From contig FN649728.1 in assembly GCA_000310025.1 (NCBI GenBank), forward strand, positions 1,520,315 through 1,532,281: DNA of 11,967 nucleotides, given 5' to 3'. The position numbers and the translations under genes were made by a program. The notes under the pieces were generated by a model, which did no database searches, was not told the origin of the DNA, and was given only the letters and a program-made list of their open reading frames with translations. Origin of the DNA: Ectocarpus siliculosus (Eukaryota > Sar > Phaeophyceae > Ectocarpales > Ectocarpaceae). Positions 1 to 7,483 of this stretch are shown piece by piece (the stretch's first letter is position 1; every line of letters begins with the position of its first letter).

Positions 1-367
1 TATGTACTCACAACCGACCAAAACAAAGCTACACAGGCCGCGATGGTTACAGACTCTCGGCGTTGGGTTCGTAAAACACACCGACTCGATGGGGGCATGA
101 TGGCATGCAAGCGAGGGCTCCTCGAATCGTCCCGCCGCCGGCAACACAAAAACACAGCGAGAGACGGACTTGACCACCAGCAATACACCACAATGGAGAG
201 CCACGGAATGTCCGGCAATACAACAACAGCACCAAGGCAATGAGAGAGATGTTCTTACACCGGTGTCATCGTGTGTACGCATACCTCATCTCTCCTACCA
301 AGCCTCAATCTGTCTACATCACGCCCTTTTTGCTGCTGTACACGAATGTACACGAACCATCACGCAC
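1..367 (-). other. Intron 1 (partial) of the minus-strand NDUFA12-like gene
   Basis: On the minus strand the exon at 448-368 is followed directly by a GTGCGT donor. I read the rest of this stretch on the minus strand looking for the next conserved block of the family (a G-D-x-K-x-G-T-L-x-G motif) and did not find it, so the second exon should lie beyond the left edge. Overlapping open frames on both strands here have no recognisable content. Being an intron is inference from the neighbouring exon. Confidence 0.4.
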
Positions 368-448
368 CGTGTACATCTTGGTAAGCGCCGCCCTCAAGCC
401 GAACTGCCTGTACGCCTGCATGTACTTCGCCACCACCGATACCACCAT
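368..448 (-). CDS. First coding exon of an NDUFA12-like (complex I B17.2) subunit, partial
   Basis: This 27-codon exon starts at the ATG at 448-446 on the minus strand. It has A at -3 and G at +4, and is the first Met after an in-frame TAG at 505-503. It reads MVVSVVAKYMQAYRQF followed by GLRAALTKMYT and then meets a GTGCGT donor in phase 0. NDUFA12 is an accessory subunit of mitochondrial NADH:ubiquinone oxidoreductase on the matrix side. Its N-terminus in animals and protists is a short helix with a conserved G-L-R followed by a hydrophobic/aromatic stretch, just before the conserved core. The spacing and the G-L-R fit, but the diagnostic core is outside the window, so the assignment rests on about 18 residues. 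It could be an unrelated protein; that it is a real first exon is more certain than its name. Confidence 0.42.
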
Positions 449-1841
449 GGTTGCGCTGTCCTTGCTCCTCCTCTCTCCACAAAGGTGGCACTGCTCTGTC
501 TGCTATAACCTCATCATCCTGCGTGTTCCAGCGCCGCGGGACGCAGATTGTAGAAAATAGGTATGCGCGGAGCTCTACAACAGAACGCGCGGTGCCCCGG
601 TCCATCCTGAGAGATGGCAGTGCAGCTAGTGCCATCCAGCGACAGGCAGAGAGAAAGGGACATAACCACACGTGCGTGGGGAGCAGGACCCCGAAGGTTT
701 AACGGCCGCAGACGAACACGCCGGAGAAGGAGGGTTTGAGGCGCCGGCTAAACATCACATGGCAAATGGAAGGAGAAACTCCCGCCGCCGGGCAACGTGC
801 AGCTGGCGAAGGGCGGTAGCGGTAACGGCGGCCGGCGTCCTGGCGCTCGGACGAAGGGGTGCAGTCGCAGGTAGGCCACTGCTTGTTGCGGCCCAAGCCT
901 CCCTCTCTGCTCTCCATGATTTTGACCGCAGAGCAGACAGGAGAGGTACTCATTTCAATTCCGAAAAGGAAAAAAGACCGGTGCGAACAAGTGCGAAGGG
1001 TGCACATATGTAGCCCTTTACGCCTTTGTTGTGTCTCCCCCAGGGGGGGTGTACGTGTGTACAGGGCGGATGACTTGTCGTGGTTTGTTGTTGGTGCTCT
1101 GGCGTCGTTGCCGCGCTGGCCACGTTCCTTTTGGTGGTTTGTGTCCGCCTCCGTAGTGGTACAGAGCGCAAGTACAGGGGTAGAGAACTCTCCGGACTAT
1201 CATACATATACCTATAAGCGAAGTAAAATCACGCTGATGGCGTCGCTCACAAGGGGGAGACCCTTCAGCCGGTTGTCGGCGGTGGCATACCAAAGATGTG
1301 ACAGCTCTCGTGAGATAGCCCGAAAGTCACGGGAAAAGTTATAGTAGTAACTGCTGTATCCAATGGCACCGACAACGGGGTATCATCAGCTTGGGTAGGT
1401 CCAGGCAGGTTGGTTGGTTGGTTGGGGAGCCCCAAAGCTTCCTCCAACGAACAACGAAGATACACCACTTCGAAACGATCACAGAACATACCATTTTGCC
1501 TATTAACGAATAATAAAAACACACACAGAAAGACTTCCCATTCGAGATATACGACAAAGGCGTACTTACACCCCACCGTCAGTTGTCCTTCAAGCGTCTA
1601 CGATCTCGGTTGTATCCGTGTCCTCTAGTCCACAGGGAGGATGTCTGCTGACTAATAATTAGTTGGAAGTTTTATGACAATCTTCCTCAAGATGTCTGTC
1701 CGCTGTCGCTGCAGTATCAAGAGTACATACGCAAGGGGCCTCATGGAAATGATACCCCCCTCCCGGACACGCACGCAAAGGAGTCAACTGCAGGGTAGCG
1801 CTGCATACAGCAGTAGTGATGTTCTCTTCTTCTCTTATTAG
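449..1841. other. Non-coding stretch upstream of the minus-strand gene
   Basis: The part nearest 449 should contain the 5' UTR and promoter of the NDUFA12-like gene, but I see no recognisable core promoter. Open frames of 80-160 codons exist on both strands. None has a recognisable motif, consistent splice signals or exon-like codon use. A (GGTT)4 tetranucleotide repeat lies at 1408-1423. The end of the stretch (about 1821-1841) is a strong pyrimidine tract ending in TTATTAG, a good splice acceptor for the reading frame that follows. Confidence 0.5.
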
Positions 1842-2059
1842 GTGCTCTCGATCCGGAGTTGGAACAATATATCGTTCAATCTCGCCTGCGGTTGGCAGAG
1901 TCGGGGGAGCCGACGACAGTACACTTAGAAAGCGGGCACGCTCACATTTTTGCACAACGTCTCACGGTCAAAGTCAGGTTCGCGGTTGATGCTATGTTGA
2001 GGAACACGCTGCTTGCAGCACATGGACATTTAGCTCCGGCACGCGCGATAGGACGTTGA
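1842..2059 (+). pseudogene. Candidate terminal exon or transposase-like relic, unrecognised
   Basis: A pyrimidine tract (CTCTTCTTCTCTTATTAG) ends at 1841 and is followed by an open frame, entered with two bases of a split codon. It runs 71 codons to TGA at 2057-2059. The residues begin ALDPELEQYIVQSRLRLAES and then GEPTT. The layout L-x-P-E-L-E, hydrophobic helix, A-E-S-G-E-P-T resembles the helix-turn-helix region of CENP-B/Tc5-type transposases, where a P-E-L-E helix precedes a G-x-P motif. I saw no matching catalytic DDE domain. No donor exon upstream was identified. Codon use is less GC-biased at third positions than in gene 1 or gene 2, which fits an older relic. It could also be chance coding-like sequence behind a pyrimidine tract. 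Confidence 0.25.
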
Positions 2060-2288
2060 TTGCGATACAATACTGTATGCCCCACGCCAAGACTGCGCTA
2101 ACAGAGTGTACGAGTACCGACTGCAACACGCCAAAGCGGCAGACCGGCTGTCTCCTTCTAGATGTACCAACTTGCTTCGGATGCCGACATCAGCTTGACG
2201 TCGACGATATTTTGTAGATACGTTTTCACCACAGATCCTGGTCTTGTTCATTCAGAGGCTTTCGTGTTGCTCTTTACACTAGCTGCCC

Positions 2289-2459
2289 ATGTCGAATGTG
2301 GTTGGGCCCTTACCCCGTTTTTTTGGCGTAGCGATTTTTGTTGAGGCTGTGCATCAGCTTAGAGCTGAAGAAAGCGATGCCAGCATGATCTTGAGCATGT
2401 GTGACGAGTTGGCATGCAATACGCGAAGTGTCAGCATTAGGTGGTTATCCCAGCTTTGA
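2289..2459 (+). CDS. Small open frame of 56 codons, unrecognised
   Basis: It opens at ATG 2289 and stops at TGA 2457-2459. The middle reads FFGVAIFVEAVHQLRAEESD and is followed by ASMILSMCDELACNTRSVSI, an amphipathic, protein-like composition without low complexity. It lies in a different frame from the 1842-2059 stretch, 230 bases downstream. A third coding-like stretch of about 45 codons lies between them at roughly 2053-2195 in yet another frame. Frame changes between adjacent coding-like pieces suggest a decayed gene or mobile element rather than an intact one. I do not recognise the protein family, and it may not be expressed. Confidence 0.22.
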   Translation: MSNVVGPLPRFFGVAIFVEAVHQLRAEESDASMILSMCDELACNTRSVSIRWLSQL

Positions 2460-3177
2460 TATGAGGGGTGGGGGCAATGGCCCAATCACTTTCAAAGCTG
2501 CCCAATCACAAGAGCAACACACATATAATAAAGCCGAATTGAGCACCGAACCGTAAAAATACGGTTTACACGAGGTAACCCTAAGAGATGCTCACCGACG
2601 GCTCTTAGTTTGGGGTTCTGGGGAGAGGTTATGAAGCCGGACATACCGTTCTACCGACTATCCTCGCCCTGTTCCATTCATTGGTAAATTTTGACAATGA
2701 AAAGGGCGACGAACATATCGCTGTTTCTCGTCGAACACGGCGTGTTGGAACTCAATGTGTAGTTCTAGGTCTTCCTCATCGTCGGGTTGCCTAGTACGTT
2801 TACTGCTGCGATGTTACGTTCATTCACCCGACAAATGGTGCGGGCAGCGGGGTAGCAGCGATGTTTCGAAATCGAAATTGGCGCCGCGATAAAATCGATA
2901 GCCTTTATACACATGCCATCATGTGTTGAGCGTTTTCGCGAGTGGCACGAAGATCTGCAACACGACATGATAGTGACTTAGGCGAGAAATCCTGCACCCT
3001 ATTCGGCGTTTTGACAAGGGGGGGGAGTGACTACAGGAAACAGCCACGACGGGAAAGGCTTGCGTGGTTCCATTCCACAAAAGTGACTACTGCAGCTCCA
3101 ACACCCCAACATCACGGCTTGTTTCTGTGTTTCTGTTTGGCGGCTCCGCTGATGATGAAGCCCCCCCCCCCCCGAGG
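2460..3177. other. Intergenic stretch upstream of gene 1
   Basis: No exon with matching splice sites was found. The stretch contains a 10-base motif (GCCCAATCAC) twice, at about 2479 and 2500. A TATA-like tract (CATATAATAAAG) lies near 2522, followed by two hairpins at 2549-2614. The last part (3160-3177) has a C14-like homopolymer run just before the likely start codon of gene 1. The promoter of gene 1 presumably lies here or in an unseen upstream exon; nothing specific identifies it. Confidence 0.4.
2549..2614. repeat. Two adjacent short hairpins
   Basis: The first is a perfect 7-bp stem, AACCGTA and TACGGTT, around an AAAA loop (2549-2566). The second is a perfect 7-bp stem, CTAAGAG (2581-2587) and CTCTTAG (2602-2608), around a 14-base loop. 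Its outer AACC/GGGGTT flanks extend the pairing with a small bulge. They could be the ends or interior of a small inverted-repeat element, or chance. Confidence 0.45.
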
Positions 3178-6100
3178 ATGATGGCCAGCTTCTGGTTCGT
3201 CCTCGTTATAGTTAGCCTGGGCCGGCGAAAACCCGACGTATCGCTCCGTCCCGGGAGGCGAGATCTACGGTCTATGGCATGCGTTTACCCGCTCCCCCCC
3301 CGCCGCCCCAACGATGTGTTGTGCGACAGATGTGTGCGTCCTCTCCTCCGGGAAGACGGACGTGACGATCGGCGAAGAGACCTCGGTGTGCCTGGTGGTG
3401 AACGGCCTGGGCTGGGAGGTGGACGCGGACCTGACGTTCTACTCCCAAGTCCTCATCCTTCCGGACGCGGACGAGTTCAGCCGTTTCAGCGTCAAGGGAT
3501 GTGAGTAGTTTTCGAGCGTCCGCTGCTGCTCGTTTCGTGCGCCCGCGCGCGTAATAAGTGTGCGTACCCGGTTTCGGCGTGTTGTAATTTTCTGGGACAG
3601 CCCGCGAGACGACCGTGTTGTGCCGCCTGAATTGTTTTCGATAGCAGTGCGGTCAGGTCAGGTCTTGGTCCACCGGTATTTGTTCCTTCCTGTGGTTGGG
3701 TATGCGTCGGCGGTAGACTTCCGACTAGAGCGGATCGATTCCTCGAAGTGCAGTGTTGTGGGCACGAGGATCTTTCGACAACCTCGGAGCCCTTCTTACG
3801 TTTTTGCACGAGTGTCTTTCGACAACCTTGGAGGTCTTCTGCTTTGCGATTTCCAGCCACGCGCTGGTCAAACCATCCCCCGCGCGCTTGATCAAGCCTT
3901 GGTTTCCGCGCCCGTTCCCAGACGGCCGCTCTTGTCTCGGGAGTAAACGCCACCACCCACCCGCTTACCTTTGTGCACGAGTATTTCCGCCATGTGTTTT
4001 GTGTACCAGATATGTATGTAAGTAATGTAAGTACCCTTTTGTGTCCTCTTGCCGCGCCACCGACCGGACCCTCTGTTCTGATGTGTTGCTGTCGGTAGCA
4101 TGGAACGCTTCGAGAGTGATCGAGGACGATCCCATCCTTACGACGTTTGGAACCGAGGTCGGGGTGCACGTGGAGAGCATGGGGAAGTACTCGTTCCAGA
4201 AGGCGTTCCGGTTACGGGAGGAGGAGAAGACGTTTCCTCTCCACACGGCCATCATCTCTGTCGACGAGGGAGAGGTGAGACGGCGGGCTGAAGAGAGATG
4301 CGTGCCGAAGGGGAACTAGGGACTAGGTGGGGGGATGGATGGAAAAGGGGGAAGAGAGCGGGGGCGGGGGAGAGCGAGAGTGAGAGAGAGAGAGAGAGAG
4401 GGATGAAAATATGTGGGCCGATGGCGGTTTGGAGTTGTGCAGGGGGGGGTAGGATCCGAACAAACCAACCGCATTCGCTCACACAGCAAAGACAAGAAGA
4501 GATGTGCCACTTGGAGCCCTTAGCAATGGTACGAAAAGTCGCAGTAGCCTTCTCAGGGTTTTTCGTATTATGTGAGCTAAACATGTTGGATAAAGCACGC
4601 AATCGGGGAAGTTGGGGTAGGGTTCTGGAATAGGGTCTGTGTCCCCCCCCCGTGTTCTATTTCCACATTGAGTTATAGATCGCGCGAAGGCGGTCCAAAA
4701 GTCGTCAGGATGTGAGCAACCCGTCTCTCCGAAGTGCTCACGACCCTCGCTCTCAACACTGGTACGAATAGTCGTCAGGGCGTTACTTCCATGAAAACGC
4801 TCCTCTCAGAAGTGCTTCCCCTCTCCCTCCGTCGTGCCAGGTGACCGGTATCTCGTGGGACGACGGGTGCCACTTCTGCGGCTCTTCGCAGTGCGAGGAC
4901 AACACGTACGACTACACGGGACAGCTCATAGGCGGCGAAGGCAATGGCCAAGACTGCTACTGGCCCGACTCGGATTGCCTCCAGGTGCTGAAGCGAGAAT
5001 CGTGGGGGTTGTTGATGTGTGATGTCGGCTTGTTGCTGCCGCCGTGGCTGCCAGTGGCCCCCCGAGATGGCGAAGAATGTCCAGGCGCCCTGAGGCACAA
5101 CTAGCGCGATGATGGTGGATACGTCGATGCGCTTGACGTTGTTTGTCCAACCCAACCCAACTTGTCTGTTTTTGGGGAGCGTCGAGGGCCGTTTCACCTA
5201 TATGCATACACCCTTATCGAATGCTCAACTGTGTTCGAGTTTTTGTGAACATTATGTTTCGCTCCATATCACAGAGCAACGAACGACGTGTCGGATACGT
5301 ATTGCATACTACTTGGCACGATGCAATAGTTCCGACTGATGTCGGTCCGACTTGCAAACAGACCGGCCGTGCGCGTAGAGCTCCGGGGACAGCGCAGCGC
5401 CCTGGGGTACTAATTTCTCTTGTACAGAGTTCGTGCCTGCAGTTACCTGAAGAACTTGGTCAGTTAAGATAACTTGGCAGTCAAGATAACTTGGCAGTTA
5501 AGACAACTTGGCAGTTAAGATAACTTGGCAGTTAAGATAACTTGGCAGTTAAGATAACTTGGCAGTTAAGACAACTTGGCAGTTAAGATAACTTGGCAGT
5601 TAAGATAACTTGGCAGTTAAGATAACTTGGCAGTTAAGATAACTTGGCAGTTAAGATAACTTGGCAGTTAAGACAACTTGGCAGTTAAGATAACTTGGCA
5701 GTTAAGATAACTTGGCAGTTAAGACAACTTGGCAGTTAAGACAACTTGGCAGTTAAGACAACTTGGCAGTTAAGATAACTTGGCAGTTAAGACAACTTGG
5801 CAGTTAAGATAACTTGGTCAGTTAAGATAACTTGGCAGTCAGTTGAGCAATTGATATAGCCTCTAAAACTCAGTATCTAAGAACTTGAGCACTACTTGTG
5901 AGCTCGGTTGAGAACCCCCTCGCACTGAAATTTACATTGCGGCCACTTGCAGCATAGCCCTAAATAGGGTTCAAGAACCCCAACCTCGACCCAAAAGTAG
6001 ATAGAGGTTCTCGAGTGCTGGCGCTTACGCTATTACATACAAACGGGTGACGTTTGGGTGTTGAGGGCTTGTGGACGATGCGCAACGGAGCCGTTTACCC

Positions 6101-7483
6101 GGGCGCGGCTTGTACTTGTGGAGGCATGATCACCCTCTATCGTCTTCCCCCTCGCCGTGTAAACGCTCAGGGTGGCTCGAGTATTTGGAGGAATACTTTT
6201 TTTTCCCTTGCTTTGTTCGTAGTTGCCGATTGTGGTCACGTTTGCTTGGTTGTTTGGATTGCTTCCGCTTCCGATGCTTTCGCGTGGTGTAGGAGCGGCG
6301 GAGTAAACATCCAGGTATGGCTGGCTGCGCCCTCGCGAACGGATACGATATGTTGTCAGAGCTATAACAACGCTTGACTGCCGCCCTCGCTCTCTGTGAC
6401 ATCTGCCTTTGCTTTTGCTCTCTGACAATTGCCCTTGTTTTGCTCTCTGCGAATTGCTCTTGTTGGCGCGAATCCCTTGTTCTCTTCCGGGTGGGCAGGA
6501 CGGGGTTGAAGATCAAGTGAGCGCCCTGTGCCAGCTGACAGTCTATGTGGTGTGGACAGGGACCGACTCGAAGGGGAACTTCTTCACCAGTTTCGCGAAA
6601 CGGCTGTCTATGTATGCGGGGGAGGTGAGGCGCGTAGGTGGTCGTTGTTTTGCGACGGTTGTACCTGTATGATTTACGGGGCCTTGTCCCGGCAACGTGG
6701 AGGGACGGAACCGAGCGTTGCCACCATGTTGTTGCCCATGCACTTGTCGGCGTAGACAAGGTTGTCGGAAAGCTCTACCGTATGAAGAGGCCTGGGACGG
6801 TAACATGAAGGATGGGACCCCGTACTTGCTCTTTGAAAATTGTGGAAATTATGGTATTTTCGTGCGTGCAGGGAACCCTCGTCCACCTGGTAGGATGGTT
6901 CGGGGGTCTATGCATTGCTTTTGGGAAACGACTATGTAGTCACCTTTTACAGCCTGGAGACCCATAGGCAAAGGAGGCAGGGAGAGAGCCAAACAGGCCG
7001 GGCACCCGCAGCAGCGTCTAGAAGCAGAACGGCTTTCTCTGTCGACGTGCTTGCTAGGGAATGTTGGGACGGCGACTTACGCCCTTCCTCGCAGGGGGTT
7101 ACATTCGCGAGTGGTGGGGCGTGTTGGTGCTTGCAGCTACAATACGAAACCGACAGAGTTTTTTGCTTTGTCCGTGCCTGTGCTTGTAGTGTTTTTCGGC
7201 GAAGGAGTCGACAAACTGGTCTGGACAGACCGCTGCTACAAATACAAAACGCTGACTCGTCTTCACAGTTTCGACGGCTGATGACCAGCAAAATTCGAAT
7301 GTCCAAACTGCTCTTGCTCCGTCCCAATAGCATTTTCCCATCGCTGTTTGTTGCGCCCCCTTGTGCCCAATGCCCTGGATGGTTCCCCTGGCACCCGCTT
7401 CTTGTGCTCGGCAGACGGTGGAGGGTTTGATCAGCGATGCGGGAGATACGTACGAGGACACGATCGTGCCTGCTGTTGGGTAG
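3178..7483 (+). CDS. Gene 1: secreted cysteine-rich protein of unknown family, five exons
   Basis: Inferred exons: 3178-3500 (frame break inside), 4099-4274, 4841-4984, 6499-6624, 7415-7483. Junctions are phase 1, 0, 0, 0; donors are GTGAGT, GTGAGA, GTGCTG (weak) and GTGAGG. From 3212 the frame gives 267 residues. The N-terminus at 3178/3181 reads MMASFWFVLVIVSL, a hydrophobic signal-peptide core. The next frame continues with AWA then GENPTYR, a good signal-peptidase site, so the start is in frame 1 and the mature part in frame 2. There are ten cysteines, at residues 36, 37, 42, 60, 165, 168, 173, 194, 201 and 214 counted from 3212, and one N-glycosylation sequon (Asn99). Exon 3 carries GISWDDGCHFCGSSQC; exon 4 carries LTVYVVWTGTDSKGNFFTS. 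I infer an extracellular or cell-surface protein held by disulfides. I do not recognise the family and assign no function. The stop (TAG 7481) overlaps a possible GT donor at 7480, so a longer membrane form is possible. Confidence 0.6.
3501..4098 (+). other. Gene 1 intron 1
   Basis: This 598-base intron starts GTGAGT directly after the codon for Gly96 and ends GTCGGTAG. The join creates a Ser codon and continues into W-N-A-S. A long minus-strand open frame crosses it and is treated as a shadow. The intron contains a 44-bp tandem duplication at 3762-3849. Confidence 0.6.
3762..3849. repeat. 44-bp degenerate tandem duplication in intron 1
   Basis: Two copies start with GCACGAG at 3762 and 3806. 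They share TCTTTCGACAACCT, then GGAG and CTT, with scattered substitutions. A shorter GTGCACGAGT match near 3974 may be a third, partial copy. Confidence 0.7.
4275..4840 (+). other. Gene 1 intron 2
   Basis: This 566-base intron runs from GTGAGA to a pyrimidine-rich CCTCCGTCGTGCCAG acceptor. It holds a purine-rich block with a GA microsatellite (4371-4402). It also holds a degenerate duplication of about 70 bp: AGTCGTCAGG recurs at about 4699 and 4768, and GAAGTGCT at about 4731 and 4808. No exon-like sequence was seen inside it. Confidence 0.6.
4371..4402. repeat. GA dinucleotide microsatellite
   Basis: About ten uninterrupted GA units (from 4382) follow an imperfect GAGCGAGAGT lead-in. The same purine-strand GA type recurs three times before gene 2, a compositional feature of this locus. 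Confidence 0.85.
5453..5838 (+). repeat. 17-bp minisatellite, 22 copies plus a partial
   Basis: The unit is AACTTGGCAGTTAAGAT. Twenty consecutive 17-base units occupy 5471-5810 with no length change. The first (5453-5470) and last (5811-5828) full units are both 18 bases, carrying the same extra T (GGTCAG instead of GGCAG). A partial unit follows at 5829-5838. The final base of each unit is T or C. C occurs in units 3, 7, 13, 16, 17, 18 and 20; unit 2 has TCAAG for TTAAG. As 17 is not a multiple of three and all frames contain stops, the array is non-coding. Confidence 0.97.
5958..5980. repeat. Two overlapping palindromes sharing GGG
   Basis: CCCTA-AA-TAGGG (5958-5969) and GGGTTC-AA-GAACCC (5967-5980) are both perfect inverted repeats with two-base loops. 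They share the same GGG. In RNA or single-stranded DNA only one of the two stems could form at a time. Confidence 0.7.
6389..6465 (+). repeat. Three degenerate pyrimidine-rich direct repeats
   Basis: GCTCTCTG recurs at 6389, 6417 and 6442. Each copy is followed by a related tail ending in AT(T)TGC-C/T-CTT. They lie within 110 bases upstream of the exon 4 acceptor and supply its pyrimidine-rich context. Confidence 0.55.
6625..7414 (+). other. Gene 1 intron 4
   Basis: This 790-base intron runs from GTGAGG after the codon for Glu245 to the acceptor TGTGCTCGGCAG. A GTGCGTGCAG acceptor at 6871 followed by a 31-codon frame to TAG (6965) could be an alternative last exon, but it is weaker than the exon at 7415. 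Long minus-strand frames across this region lack exon-like signals. Confidence 0.5.

Larger units (their letters stand above)
4985..6498 (+). other. Gene 1 intron 3, with minisatellite
   Basis: This 1514-base intron follows the cysteine-rich exon 3 and precedes exon 4 (acceptor GGGTGGGCAG). The GTGCTG donor is weak, and a short in-frame continuation of exon 3 cannot be excluded. Contents include the 17-bp minisatellite at 5453-5838 and overlapping palindromes at 5958-5980. A pyrimidine-rich stretch before the acceptor contains three degenerate copies of GCTCTCTG (6389, 6417, 6442). No coding-like stretch with supporting signals was seen. Confidence 0.55.

Noticed and set aside
3492-4169. 225-codon minus-strand open frame
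   Set aside because: It lies antisense to intron 1 and exon 2 of gene 1, has no recognisable motif, and its composition follows from the reverse complement of those sequences.
5453-5838. CRISPR array
   Set aside because: The 17-base units are directly adjacent with no spacers, in a eukaryotic intron; it is a minisatellite.
6130-6759. 209-codon minus-strand open frame rich in Arg, Gln and Lys
   Set aside because: It is antisense to exon 4, which is well supported on the plus strand. Its composition reflects the pyrimidine-rich plus strand before the exon 4 acceptor.
6872-6967. Phase-0 frame of 31 codons after a GTGCGTGCAG acceptor, with a mildly hydrophobic stretch, as an alternative end of gene 1
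   Set aside because: The exon at 7415 has an equally good acceptor and a far more protein-like sequence (acidic, in phase). The 6872 frame contains several in-frame GT sites and no conserved character, so it is kept only as a weak alternative.
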